Source of the DNA: Sternotherus odoratus
Taxonomy: Eukaryota; Chordata; Testudines; Kinosternidae
DNA: 64,000 bases
Assembly (NCBI GenBank): GCA_032164245.1
Contig: JAVMKO010000003.1
Span: 43,216,890-43,280,889 of the forward strand
Reading direction: 5' to 3'
Part shown: one piece after another, positions 35,121-47,469 of the stretch
How the letters are laid out: the number at the start of each line of letters is the position of its first letter
How positions within the stretch are numbered: the first letter of the stretch is position 1
Notes under the pieces: generated by a model
Told to the model about the DNA's origin: nothing
Seen by the model: the letters and a program-made list of their open reading frames with translations, nothing else
Databases searched by the model: none
Position numbers and translations under genes: made by a program

Positions 35121-36475
35121 TTAGAAATGAGTGCATCCCCATGCCTCCATCCTCAGTCAACTCCACTGGCATCCAAATCAATTCAGAACCCGGTTAAAAT
35201 TTGCCCTCCTTGTTTTTAAAATACAGTGACTTTGTTCCAGCTGACCAACCTCATGGACTTTAGTACAAAACACAGCATTGATTAACTAGATGGTTAGGGA
35301 CTGAACTGTAGACCAGTTGATCAATGTGGCTCAGCAGGATCCTGATCTAGATCCCACTGAAGTCAATGGGAGTCTTCTTGTCAACTTCAGGAGACTTTGT
35401 AACATGCCCCAGGTGAAGAAAGTAAATTCACCATTTTGCATAGTCTCATTCACCAAGACGTTACACTTCTTACATTTCAGAGCAGGGCTAGGATTTACTA
35501 CTATGAATAGATGTTCTTCACTGTCGTAAACTCCAGTCATTATTCAAACAGCAGAATCAGGTCTTTGTCCCTTTCTATACTCGTTTTCCTTCCTTTCACC
35601 CTCCCTCCCCACAAGTAATCTCACACCAGCCTCTTCTATTTCAGTACACATAATCTCCTCATCCTTGGCCCAATAGCCTTTTCCTCTGCTACTCCTGCCT
35701 TCATGTATCCCCTTGCCACATTAGCCCTGCATATTTTATCCGTTCCCTACACCATTAAACTTCCATTTCTTCTGCTGCTATTTACTATTTACCTCTAAAG
35801 CTGTATTTTTTTAAGATTCTATGAAGCATTCTGAGTTGCATTTGTATAAAAGATGCTGCACAAAATGACATTTTGTTGTCTTGTATAACAGTAAGTCTGT
35901 CACAATTGAAGAATAATTTCTTTTACATTCAGATTCCTGGGCTAAAATTTGTCATAAATGTGAAACTAATTTGAAGTCATTCTCTCCAAATGAGGTCATC
36001 ATTGCAAACAAGCTGAAGCTTGTATGGAAGATATAGCTACCATTGGCTTGATTCTTCTGTCACTAACCCTAATGTAAATCTGGAGTAACTGTATTGAAAT
36101 CAATCTGGTGAGAGAGAAGAACCAAGTTCTGGGTGTCAATATGATCCCAAAGTGATAGGTTGCTTATAAACATCACCGAGATCATGATATCCAGCTACAA
36201 AACTTACTGAATGAGAAGCCTGATTACATGCAGAACACCCAGTGAAATGCAGTTTCATCTTATTCCGTTGGAAAAACAATCTCATTTCTAACAAACTGTG
36301 CATGATGTCACAAATTAATCTTTAATTGATAAAACAAGAAGGACATCTTTCTTAAGAAATCTTTCATATAAATATTCAAAAGGAAACACCAATGTTATTT
36401 AAACTAATGACTATGATTGCAATAAACCCCATGTTAATGCACCTATTATTTTTTTCCTTTTCTGATGCTTAATAG

Positions 36476-36511
36476 AGAAGAAAATCACGTTATTCGGACC
36501 TTGACTTTGAA
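36476..36511 (+). CDS. ADGRB3: ADGRB3 exon I: 36-nt microexon
   Basis: A 36-nt phase 0-0 exon reading RRKSRYSDLDFE, bounded by a T-rich tract ending TTAATAG and the donor GTAAGT. It joins SSLE of exon H to KVMHTRKRH of exon J. The basic RRKSRYS contains a possible basophilic-kinase target Ser (inference). Its size and symmetric phase make it a natural candidate for regulated inclusion in neurons. The acceptor ends TAG rather than CAG. Confidence 0.92.
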
Positions 36512-37060
36512 GTAAGTTTAAGTTTAAGTTATTCCTGCTTGTGTATAAACTAGATTTGAAGAAATTAGGTTGTAATTAAGCTGTTATTAATGATTGTGGT
36601 ATCTAACTCTTATGTTTACACAGAATATAGACAGGCATAGGTCAACAGTTCAGACCACCATTAACTTGGGGGAATGCAATATCTGAGATAACTCAATCAA
36701 TCAGTTCAGCGTGATATCCTGTAGTGATATCCTGAGGGGAAAAAATATGAAAGGACACAAACCTTCTTTCTTTATCAATCAGTTTAATCTAATTTTGGAC
36801 CACAACACAAGAAAATCATAATTTTATGGCTATTGCATGGTGTCACTAAAGGAGTTAAAATTAGTTGAGTGCCTCAAAATTGTGTGTTCCATTAGCATGT
36901 TTGAATTTCTTTGAAGTTTAACAATAACTCTGAATTTCATAGGTGTGCAACACTTATTTTGGGGTTAGTTACAATATCCCTGCAATATTTTTTTACCCTT
37001 AAGCCACCTCTCAAATTTAAATCCAACTTACTATAATGTTTTTCTGGAAATGCGCGCACA

Positions 37061-37082
37061 TACACACACACACACACACACT
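37061..37082. repeat. (CA)n microsatellite
   Basis: A run of about ten to eleven CA units following 'gcgcgcacata'. Confidence 0.95.
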
Positions 37083-40000
37083 AAAATTAAAAGAGCATCA
37101 GTTAATGTTCTTGAGGATACTTACATTCAAAGAAGGAAGAAGAATATTCATTAACAATCTAAGGGGGGGAGCAATTCTAAAATTAAATAACAAACAGCAC
37201 AACAGAAATTATACAATCAAAGCAATGAAAAGAATTCCGAATCACACAATTCCATTTTGAAGGCCTGGAATTCAGTGCAGTTCTTTCTGAGAACATTCTC
37301 TGTGGCAACTGCTACTAAGACATGCATTCTAGCACTCCAGGGAACATATTCCAGCACCAGATAACTACTGACAATACTATGCACATTGTGTTCTCAAGTA
37401 TCAGTTATCCTGTAATGCTTTTTCTATTGACTCACACTGTGTATATATGATACTTATATCTTTTATTGTGTTTTGTTTGCAATTGCTGCATTGCCTAGAT
37501 TTTTTTAAAATACCATATTATGTACATTAATTGTATATAAAACATCAGGAACGGGAATGTGTCATCTTATATATGTGCACATTACTCTGTTCAAGTGACA
37601 CCAATCCTAACGGAGATCATTTGGGATTACTGCAGTATAAATAATAATAATAACAGCAATGATATTGTGCCAGTGGCTGTGGTATTGCAGAAGTGCTGAA
37701 TCAGATCCTTTCCCTGCTTTGAGATTTCATTATTGGTACTGGATCAGATCATGATCTCTGCTTTGCACCACTCTGAAAGCTGACCTGGATGGCCACCTGA
37801 GGATTCCCCTTGGTAGGGGAATCCCATAGTGGTGGCATAACCACCCAACCTCCTTCACGGTCCTAGATGTAAGACAGAGGGGTGGGATAGGATGAGGTTG
37901 TGGGCCAAAATGCTGATGCATTCGGTTAATGCCTAAAGCCTAAATAGCCTTTTCAGGGCCGCTGCAGCTGACTGTAACTTACAATAGCCTGAGGATGCTC
38001 TAAATGGTTTTGTGGGACAAATGGGCACCCAGGCGCAGAGGGGACAAAAAGGTAGCCATGAGCCACCTTTGCCACCCCTTGCTCCTGGGTCTTGCATGAG
38101 AGGAGCCTGGTCAGACTCAAGGAGCAGGCCCCAACTGTGTCTTGTTTTGCCTTTGTAAACAGTTTAGCTTTATGTAATAGTTAAATAGTTCTTAAAAGTA
38201 ATATTTACGGGGGTGGGAGGGGGACACTTAACATTGGCTGTGTCTCTCACTCATGCACAGCCATGCAGTCCCATCCTAAACTGTCATGGCAGTACTAACT
38301 ACAAGAAGTTCTAATGCATCCTCCCATCTTATGACCTCATCACTCACTACTCTGTAAATAATAAAACTATCCTGCTTCATTCTTTCGGTCCTTCAGAGAG
38401 GAAAACCCCTTATTTTATGTGCCAAAGCCCCTACACACAGGCTATTTTATCCATGCTTCACAGAGAAAAAATACAAGGAAAGAATATAACAAATAAGTCC
38501 AGATTTTGGCTATCCCATACATTAGTCCATCAGGGTAGCGGAAGGGCCAGAATCTGGTTGAGCAACATACTGCTTGCCCCTGTCTAGCGTGCCCACAAAT
38601 GATAGTTGCTGTGGCTCCGCATATTTACCCATAAAGTCATACACCGCCAGTTTTATAATCTGTCTGTATTCTTGCTGCAGTCCTAAATCACACTGGTTTC
38701 CATCGCAAATCAGTAGAATATTACTTTATAAAGGACATTCGCTAGGGCCTTGATACATTTTGACATTTAAAAATATTGCTGGTTTTAAAAAAAATCCTTA
38801 CTGCTATTGGCTGTGGTGCCCCTAGCTGTGTGGCACCCTGTTCAGCCACATAGCCTGTTTTCCCCTAAAACTTCTACAGAGCTGCTCCTGTCCTGAGATT
38901 TCAATACCAGTGTATGGCTGTCAGTTCAAATAAAATTAATTCTAATTGTGTCAAATACTGTATGTCATAAAGATGTCATGGGACGTGCTTCCTTCCCCTC
39001 CCAAAAAGAGCTCTATAATAACCGTGCCATGGAGAGAAAGGCTCCATTATTGATGAGGACACACAGGAGAATGAAACACACAGAGATGGATTTTTAAAGC
39101 AGAAGGTCACAGGTTTATTACTGTTTAACTTTAATGGAGGAGGCGCATGTCACAATACTACTGCACATTGCAACGGACCGTGCCGCAACTGAGAACGTCA
39201 CTTGCACAGTAGTCTAAATGATGAGTGTAATGGAGTTACTGTGTGACTGTAGGTAGAACTACTAGGTGAAACATGGTTCTCAACACTTCCTCATTTTGTG
39301 GAATGTTACTCATTTTATTCCCAAAGCTAACTATGTTCCACACCAGCTTGGTGTTGCCTTACTTTTATTGCTAAAAACTGTAGACATGTATTTACATCAA
39401 AAACATTGATAAACTGAAGTTAAAGAAAGAGTTATTTCCACTAAAGGACTGGATTGCACAGGGTTTTCATTTTCCTGCATTCATAAATGTTTGGTGTCCC
39501 TCATATTGGGACTTTGTCTCACACTGCTTCACATTTTTGCGTTTTGCTAGGTTGAGCAGTATAAGCTGGAATGGGCTATATCCCCCCTCAAGTTTGTTTG
39601 GTAGCATATAAGGAAGAGAGGTTATGATTTACCCAGGTCACTGTCAGAGTTGGGTCTGGAACTCATGAGTTACTAGCTCCCAGCCCTCTGTTCAGGCCAT
39701 TTCTCTTTCTCCAAATGCAGTAAATGAGCAGAATTTGGGGTAACACACACACAGAGGCATCAAGATGAGAACCAGAAACAGAGAAAGCCTGGGAAGAGAG
39801 AGAAAATTATGTCTGCTGCTGGTGCATATGTATTCTCTCTGCTCTAGATGCACAGAGTTGGTGGAGTCCTGTGCTGGAGGAAGGAGGGCACAAGAGACCT
39901 TTCAAAGTTTTGGTCCAAGCAAGGAGGCATGGGGGCGTCATTTGAGCTCCCCACTTCAGGTTCCAAAATGTGGGCCGGCACTGTTTTCTAGGCCTTGGGG

Positions 40001-41644
40001 GATGAGTGGGGCTTCCTGGGTGGCTGTAGTTGTGACAGTCTCCAGAAGAATGGTTGCTAAAAAAGCCATGTAGTCCAGAGGAAGCATGAACCTGTGATGT
40101 AAAGCAGCAGGGCAGAAGAAAGGATTCCATTTATCTTTATTCTGTCTTGTTCAGATTCATATAGCACTCATCACCAGAGTACATCTCAAGGCTGTCTGAA
40201 ATGCCACACAGATTTCACATGATCCGTCATTCCTGATTTATTCCATGGCTGTTGAACTTCACCCACTCAATGTAAAAATGGGCACAAAACCAAAAGTTTG
40301 AACTCGGAATTGCTTCTCTCCATTTGTGGTTTGTTGTCCCATAGAAGAGAAAACAAGGCATTCACTATAGTGAATGCTATAGCAGTCTACTTTTTTTAAA
40401 ATAGTTAAAACTGAAAATTTTAATTAGAAATTAAAAAGTGTAAATAGAAAGAATTAAAGGTAGAGATTATAGTTTATTTATATAATGCTTACAGTGTAAA
40501 TTACTTGTCACACACTTAAATGTACACCGAACCAGCAAGAAGGGAGTAAAGAAAGTTAGCCATGAACATACAAAGCAGCAGAAAATATCCATAGTTTTCA
40601 GTTAGGTAGATTTTATTTGTTTTTCTTTCAACAATTTTTTTTAAAGTATTTACCTGCCAGACTTGCACAGAAAATGATTAATTTTCCCACCCACCTGCCT
40701 TTTTTCAGAACTATACAATGAAGTAAGTGACGCATTTGCCTTATTCATATTTGCTATTTAACAAATACTTCAGACAAATATAAAAAAGGTAGCATTCAAT
40801 ACACTCCATTTCCTACCCACCATTACAAAGTTTCCAGCTGTCATCATTTATTTCACAACCATATGCGATTTCCCGGTTTAGTGCCAGTTTTTTAACCTGT
40901 AAAATTTGGTTTACTCCCCACAACCATGACTTCTTATTTTAGCCAGTAATAACCTTTGAAGTGGCCTTTTGAAATTCTGTGTATATGGAACCTGCGCCCT
41001 TGTCTACCAGAGCAGTGATATCTTCAAAAATCTCCAGCAAGTCACTAGAGTGAGAACCCCTTTATGAGTTTAGGTCAACTATCTTTAGTTAAATAATGTT
41101 TTGCGAGGTATTTCTCACTGAATCCTCCAAATTGTTTCCTGTGTTCTCCCCACAACTCATCTTAAGTTAATCAGTCTCTAATTGCTTGCGATATTTCATG
41201 TGCCTTTTGTGAATAATGTTGCCAATTTCCAGGACTCAGCTAGTCTGAAACTTAAGCATTTGTTTGATGACAGCTCAAGGAGCCATCTATGTTACAGATA
41301 ATATAGCTGTTATATAGCACTGGTAAAAATGCATGGCTAAAAAGGCAGGAACCTTGCACACAATTTATAAACACTAAATGGAAGATAATATAATTAAAAC
41401 ACATGGCAAAAGGATTATTTCAAGGCCATCTGCTGACACCCTACATTGAGCAGTATTGTGCTTAATTTGGTTATCTATTGTGAGTGAGGGTGGCAGAATC
41501 AGGCATGGAGTTAATGACTATAGAAGGCTCCTGCCAATTTTGAATGGCAAATGCATGGGTCAGATGGGAGGCACACGGTATACATGGATGCTTCTCCTCC
41601 CACACAAGTTTGTGTCACCATCTGGCACATACAGTTCCTAAGTA

Positions 41645-42451
41645 CGCATAAGTAAAGCTGCGAGTTTGTCATGGAGGTCATGGGAGTCACGGATTCTGTG
41701 ACTTTCCGGGACCTCCAGGACTTCTGCAGCAGCCGGTATGACAAGCCCAGGGACTCCTGAGCAGTTCCGGCAGCCCCTGGGCCAGTCACATTAGCTGCTG
41801 CTGGGATAGTCTCAGGCCATCCCCCCAGCAGAAGGAGTTTGGGTGTGAGAAGGGACTCAGCACTCAGGACTGGGGTGTAGGAGGGGGTGAGGGTTCTGGG
41901 TGGTGATTACCTGAGGGGGGGCTCCCTGGAAGTGTCAAAATCCCTCAGGTCCCAGGCTAAAGCAAGGCAAGGCAAATTAAACACAATACTGTGTGCTGTC
42001 TCTGCCTGCAGGCACCCCACCTCCCTTGGTTCCCAGCCAATGGGAGCTGCAGAGCTGGCTCTCAGGGTGGAGGCAGCACGCAGAGATGCCTGGCCATGCC
42101 AGCTCCACCTAGGAGCTGAGGGAGGGGGATGTTGCCACTTCCAGGAAGATGCAGAGCCAGGTAGGCATCTACCACGCCCACCAAATACCTCCCCATCTCT
42201 CTCCCAGCACCAGTGGTGGTCCCAGATTGCACACCGCCACTCACCACCACCATCACCACCCCCGAGGGAGCCCCAGGCCATCCTCCCCCTAGCACCTGGG
42301 GTGTGCCCAGGCCGCTTTCCCAAGATTTAATGAGGGTATATAGTACAAGTCATGGACAGCTCCTGGGCCAAGAATGTTTGTTTACTGCCCGTGACCTGTC
42401 TATGACTTCTATTAAAAAGACCCGAGACTAAAATGTAGCCTTATGCATAAG
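41645..42451. mobile_element. hAT-like non-autonomous element with 8-bp TSD, copy 1
   Basis: CGCATAAG (41645-41652) and TGCATAAG (42444-42451) are an 8-bp TSD with one mismatch around a 791-bp insert. The insert tips are 'taaagctgcgag' and 'atgtagcctta'. Sub-terminal parts are 'gtcatggaggtcatggga', 'ctgtgactttccgggacctc' on the left and 'ctgcccgtgacctgtctatg', 'acttctattaaaaag' on the right. The interior is GC-rich. A second, shorter relative lies at 62518-62913. Open frames of 138-147 aa here are antisense or shadow reads of GC-rich DNA. Confidence 0.82.
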
Positions 42452-43278
42452 TTATTCTTTTACACATTTTTAAAACAAAAACAATAGCCACAGGCTCTGC
42501 TGGTGTACACTGGTGGTGCTGCACTGAGGTCAGTGGAATTGCACCACTTTTTTTTTTACCGGCAAAGATGATGCCCCAAAACTCAGATGGAGACCATGCT
42601 AATTATGGATTTACACAGCTGAGCAACCCACCCTATTCAAATACAAACCCATGCAACATCGAAAATCTGTCCTTACACTTTAGCATTTATTAAACATTCT
42701 TTTGGGGAGGTGTGAATGACAGGAAGCGTTTCATTATAACACATAGCATTCTGGACAATAATATCAACTCAGAAGTCATGACATACATTAGCAACTCATA
42801 CTCATCGTAGCATCAGCATGACAAAATTGTTTTCCCCATCAACACGTCAGCCCTGCCTTCACTGTTTTCCGGAAAAAAAATATACCCTTAAGATGCAGAT
42901 ACTCTTCCTTTCATGTTGAAATTAAGATATTAATTTCTTATATGCTGAGCACACATCTAGAAAACAGTTTTAACTTGTGACTGAAGAACTTGCAGAAGGG
43001 CTGCTGTCACATTCCTAATATATCTGAAGAGCACAAAAGAAACATCTCATCAATTCAATAAATGGAAAGGTAAAAGCAACACTTTATGTACAGGAAGAAC
43101 ATTATAACCAGAAGATAGGAGGCTAAGTGCAATTCATTTCCATTTACTGAGTCTATAAGGAAAAGATGGTCCTGCCAAATTCAATTTACTTTATTATGTT
43201 GGGAGAAATAATGGTTCTTTTTTTAAAGAAATGGCCAGACTCAATTACAACTATAGCCAATTATGTTCCATTTTGCAG

Positions 43279-43383
43279 AAAGTCATGCATACAAGGAAGA
43301 GGCACATGGAATTGTTTCAGGAATTAAATCAGAAATTTCAGACTCTGGACAGATTTCGGGACGTACCAAAATCAGGAAGTATG
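43279..43383 (+). CDS. ADGRB3: ADGRB3 exon J: tail exon with RKR (ELMO-binding) motif
   Basis: A 105-nt phase 0-0 exon, acceptor ATTTTGCAG, donor GTAAGT, 35 codons: [20 protein letters not shown], then [15 protein letters not shown]. The stretch [18 protein letters not shown] looks helical and amphipathic. RKR (codons at 43294-43302) corresponds to the motif that in BAI1 and BAI3 recruits ELMO1/DOCK180 for Rac activation (family knowledge). It lies 89 residues from the C-terminus, close to its spacing in BAI1. Skipping this exon would remove the ELMO site and keep the frame. Confidence 0.95.
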
Positions 43384-46300
43384 GTAAGTATATTATTCTC
43401 TTCTTATGAAATTAAAATATATTGGTCTGTAGAGTTTAGCAAGCAAGCAAATGGATTATATAACACTGTTTTATGGTAAAATAATGTTATTGTGTACTAC
43501 TCTTAAATAGCTCTAGGACAGCGAACCAAAGATATCTGCAGTATTCTTATCTTTGACAAGACTCATTAGATTTCATAACTAGACTATAATGACTCACAAC
43601 ATCATTATTGCTGACAAGTAATTGAATTGAAGGAAGCACATTTAAAATCTGTATATGTCTACCAAGCCTAACGGATTTATACTGAGAAAGTAGTGCACCA
43701 TCAATGCAGTGTGGTTAGTGTAATGTGTTCTTGTCCTAGCCAAAATCATTTGTTATATCTTCAGCTAAAATCACTCACAGCTGATGTTCTTCTGAGAGTA
43801 TACATTGTCCTGTATTATTGTGCCTTGTCTGTAATAGATTTATAAATATTTACCATTTGAAAATCAAAACTGCAATAATCCGTAGTTTTACTGTTACTCT
43901 AATTGTCTGTGCACAGCAACAATAAAACTAACAAAAATAACCTCTTTTATTTAGGTATGCTTAATAATGAGAGAGAATGGTTGATTCTCCTTCATTAAAA
44001 CAGATAGTTTACTGTGCCACATTCATTAATCAGCAATAGTATCATTATGGTTTCAAAAGTGCACATTAAAAATAAACTATGTGAGCGTCTCTTTATATAT
44101 TTTCAACTCTGAGGGCCAGATGCTCAACCAATGTGAAGCCAATGGCACTAGGCCAGTTTACATCAATTGAAATCTGACCCTAAATTTTTGTTCCTCAGGG
44201 GATTGTTGAGTATTTTCTTTAGCTATGATCTATGTGAATTTGTACCAGTTCCCACCTTTTCCCAGTCCAAGTGTTGCCTTGTGTTTGGGGTTTGAACGAA
44301 TTCAAAATCTCAAAGGAAGACTTAGCTGAAACCATTGTATCTTACCTGGTTTCACATCAGCACAATTCAAACCTACATATTTAATATGATTTTGATACAA
44401 ACCATACAACTGGCTGAAGCATTCTTGAAAGATTTTTAAAATATAATGTACAATACAAACATGATGTAAGTTTCATCAGTACAACAGATGAAATTTCTAT
44501 GGTTTAGCATTTTGTTGTAAACATTTTGTACAGCTCTACTAGTGCCATCTATAATAAAAGTGAAAGGTTGTATGTCCTAGGTAGACAATGCTTTTAATTA
44601 TAATTAATATTTATTAGATGCTTTGTTTCTGAATATTAAATGCACCCTTAGTTATCTATATTGACTAAAATAAATAATTATTGGTTTCTGCTTTCCAAAT
44701 TGTAGTGCTTTCTTGGCCTGATTGTCATTTTATAAAGCAAAATCTCTCAGAAATGATTTCTATGGCCAAACTTATTTTCCAGAACAAACATCCAGACTGC
44801 AATTCAGAAAACAAATTTTCAGTGCAGCAAGAGAAGCAGTGTTGTTCTAGGAGGCACAAGAGGCAAAATCACGTGACCTTCGATTTCTGTCAGGAACCAA
44901 ATGGAGGTCAAATGGTGAATATTTAGGGCTTGTTCTAAAGCCTTCTGAAATCAATGGGTGTTTATATGCTGAAGATGTTGTATTTAAATTCAAATCTTCA
45001 AAAGAAACCCATATTGTATCTTTTGATCAATGCTGTAAGATTCAGTATTCAGAACTTGATGTCACTGAGGGTCCCATTATGCAGCCCTGAGGGTCAAGTC
45101 AGCATGAATTTTAGATGCACAAGTAAAATGGCATTGGGCTCTCGCAGGAGGATACTGTACAAATTTATTTTTAAATCCAAAACGTTGAATTAACTTGCCT
45201 ATTGGAAAATGCCTTCTGAACAAAATCTGGTGAGAAATGACTTCTAGGTTCTATGGATTTTTCTTAGAGTTAATCCCGAAGAACTAATATGTCTACACCG
45301 CAACAGAAGGTGTCATTTGAAGCCTATGTAGCCATATCCACACTAGGTTTAGTCATGCAAACGCCTGGCAGCGTGAGTCTCAGGGTCTGTCTACACTGCA
45401 ATTAAAACCCCGTGACTGGTGCATGCCAGCTGTCTCCGGCTGAGAGGATCAAGCTACGGGGTTTCTAATCGTGGTGTAGATGGTCAGGTTCGAACTGGAA
45501 CCTGGGCTCTAGGACCCTGCGAGGTGGGAGGGTCCTAGAGTTTGAGCTGCAGCCTGAGCCAAAACATCTACACTGCAATTAAACAGCCCCTTAGCCCGAA
45601 CCCTGCAAGCCCAAGTCAGTTGGCATGCACCAGCCATGGGGGTCTAATTGCAGTGTAGACATATCCTGAGGCTCACACTGTCCTATCCTCACTGCTGTTT
45701 TTTGCAAGCCAGATAGATTAAAACGAGTACAGTTACAACGGCATGAGCTGCAAATTATACTGTTGGTTGTGGTTAGATGTTGCTATAAATATTAAAAGTG
45801 GGAATAATAATCAGTATTTTGTGGATATCACATGATGTTTTGTGTTACTTCTACTAAGTTAACTGTCCAGCCACCATTAACAAATACAAACTCCCTTTCT
45901 GGGACTGTGCTGATGTCAATCTGTTGATGCTGGTACCCATGACTATAATGTTTTGGCACTAAACAGCTGTTACAGAATTGAAGATTTTGTTTTTCAGAAG
46001 AAATAACAGAATCAATGTCTGGATCATTCAAACCTATGAGTAAAAATGCCACTATTTGATTTGAAAAGTGAAAAATTTAAAAATTCTGCAGTAAAATGAT
46101 TGCAGAAATTGTTTACAGTAGTCAGCCTTCAGCCTCAGGACATATGCATCCCACCATACAGACCCTTATCAATTCCCTTTGTACTCTGCAGGAGTTGAGG
46201 GCTCTCAGCCCCTGCAGGAATCAGGCCACTGTTGTTATTTCATAAGCAGATCATCGTTATCCCAATTTGTAACCAAGCTAGCAACCTCTATTTTCATCAT

Positions 46301-46668
46301 TCCATAATTCAAGAGAAAATCTCTTATTTTCCATTATTTCCTCCTACTTTTCTGTAACATAGTTATTAAAATATGGCTCTCAGTGCTGGCCCACATGCCC
46401 ATGCCATTCTCTCTTCAGAACTGGCAGACGCTAGAAGGAAAGGATTTAGTTGGCAGCTCAGGCGACGAGGCTTCCAAAGTGCTGAGTGCTCAGAGAGAAG
46501 TACAGGCTGAAGGATACTGGGCACCACACACTTAAGCTCCGTTGAAAGTCATTACCTCTCAGTGACTTCTGTATCCCATGAGTCTACCTCGCGGATCAAA
46601 ATTGTGAACAGAAAATCATTTATTCCCTACTATTAATTTTTTTCCTCCTGTTTTTATTCTGTCTTCAG
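43384..46668 (+). other. ADGRB3 intron J-K (3285 bp)
   Basis: A palindromic-family fragment 'gagggccagatgctcaacca' lies at about 44111-44180. A hAT-like palindromic element sits at 45381-45668. Otherwise AT-rich, and no other feature is seen. Confidence 0.78.
45381..45668. mobile_element. TIR element with four alternating 'TCTACACTGCAATTA' blocks
   Basis: The outer ends CAGGGTCTGTCTACACTGCA (45381) and, in reverse complement, CAGGATATGTCTACACTGCA (45668) continue to ATTA, giving 24-bp TIRs with three mismatches. The similarity extends 8 bp further out (gtgagtct versus gtgagcct), so the TIRs may be about 32 bp. Inside are two more blocks: an inverted one at 45465-45482 and a direct one 'catctacactgcaatta' at 45565-45581. 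Blocks thus run +, -, +, -. A G/C palindrome 'ctctaggaccctgc/ggagggtcctagag' lies between them. The hAT-like assignment is inference. Confidence 0.78.
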
Positions 46669-46857
46669 GAAAACCCAACACCAAACAAGGCTCCATGGGA
46701 CAGTTTCAAAAACACGAATGAATACCAACACTATACCACAATAAACGTATTAGATACAGAGGCAAAAGATGCTTTAGAACTAAGACCAGCAGAATGGGAG
46801 AAGTGTCTGAACTTGCCTTTAGATGTGCAGGAAGGTGACTTTCAAACAGAAGTTTAA
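46669..46857 (+). CDS. ADGRB3: ADGRB3 exon K: terminal coding exon, C-terminal PDZ ligand
   Basis: 62 codons plus TAA, after acceptor CTGTCTTCAG. It reads [20 protein letters not shown], then [38 protein letters not shown] and QTEV. The last four residues, Q-T-E-V, form a class I PDZ ligand (x-T-x-V), which in BAI receptors recruits synaptic scaffolds such as MAGI and PSD-95 family proteins (family knowledge). The end of the protein is intact. From memory, mammals differ by a few residues in the [20 protein letters not shown] part, consistent with a non-mammalian amniote. Confidence 0.97.
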   Translation, partial: ENPTPNKAPWDSFKNTNEYQHYTTINVLDTEAKDALELRPAEWEKCLNLPLDVQEGDFQTEV

Positions 46858-47330
46858 CAAAATCAAAATGAACTGAAACGAAAAGAAAACAAAAATGAAT
46901 TCATTGCACTGACGCTAACAAGACTTGGGAAGCCTGACATTTGTGTCTGAACATTGTGACTACTTTATGTCAGGATCTTCATGTGCCAAATGTCAGTGAT
47001 TTTTTTTCGTACAATATATTCCCACTAGTAAAGTTAGTGGAGAACCAGGTGTACAATTCTTACCATCGTGTGTTGTAAGTACCCGTGGAATGGATTTGTA
47101 AGGTAATCTTTATAGATAAACCTCAAGCAACGATACATGTTGTAACAGCTTCATTTGGTTTAGTTTTCAAAAAACTTCACCATGAAGCACAATGTATATA
47201 TTTATGCAGTTTTTAAAGTTTATAACAGTCTGTTTGGCCATTACTACACTTTTTACTTTATAATATAAAAGCAAAGTTTTTGTCATTAAATGAATGTCTG
47301 TTGAGCTACATTCTTCATTGCTTTAAATGC

Positions 47331-47336
47331 AATAAA
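47331..47336 (+). terminator. Proximal poly(A) signal AATAAA
   Basis: A canonical hexamer 474 nt after the stop codon. Downstream sequence is AT-rich with no strong GT-rich element, so it is probably secondary. Confidence 0.55.
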
Positions 47337-47463
47337 GTAATAATCTCACTTTTATATGAATAATATATTTCACATCTTTATTATTGCAGTTTTCTCTGGA
47401 AAGCTCAGAGTAGCTTTCTCTGCTGCAGCTGTGTATAAAATATTTAAAATGTTGTATGGTGTA

Positions 47464-47469
47464 AATAAA
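47464..47469 (+). terminator. Distal, probably main, poly(A) signal AATAAA
   Basis: A canonical hexamer followed by T- and GT-rich downstream sequence within 50 nt. The A/T-rich 3' UTR appears to end here. Confidence 0.7.

Larger units (their letters stand above)
25447..36475 (+). other. ADGRB3 intron H-I (11029 bp)
   Basis: The largest intron in the window. It carries the TTTAAA-rich array (27476-28078), the GC-extreme hAT-like element (29313-29927), a 12-G tract (30018-30029), an old antisense CR1/L3 (32323-33330) and an AT-rich TIR element (34857-35120). Palindromic-family fragments lie at 25905-25950, 26750-26815, 33680-33740, 35317-35372 and 36046-36100. Open frames up to 281 aa at 29155-30000 lie in the hAT-like element and are not genes. 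Confidence 0.75.
36512..43278 (+). other. ADGRB3 intron I-J (6767 bp)
   Basis: The intron holds a (CA)n microsatellite (37061-37082) and a hAT-like element with an 8-bp TSD (41645-42451). A repeat-looking GC-richer block at about 37730-38150 contains 'ccttgctcctgggtcttgca' and 'tcaaggagcaggccccaact', but I could not place it. The rest, including 38200-41640, shows nothing I recognise. Confidence 0.7.

Noticed and set aside
37730..38150. Possible named repeat or gene fragment in intron I-J
   Set aside because: The GC shift and phrases look repeat-like, but I could not find ends, a TSD or a second copy in the window, so no element was called.
41887..42330. 147-aa open frame (+) and 138-aa frame (-)
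   Set aside because: Both lie wholly inside the TSD-bounded hAT-like element and resemble no transposase.
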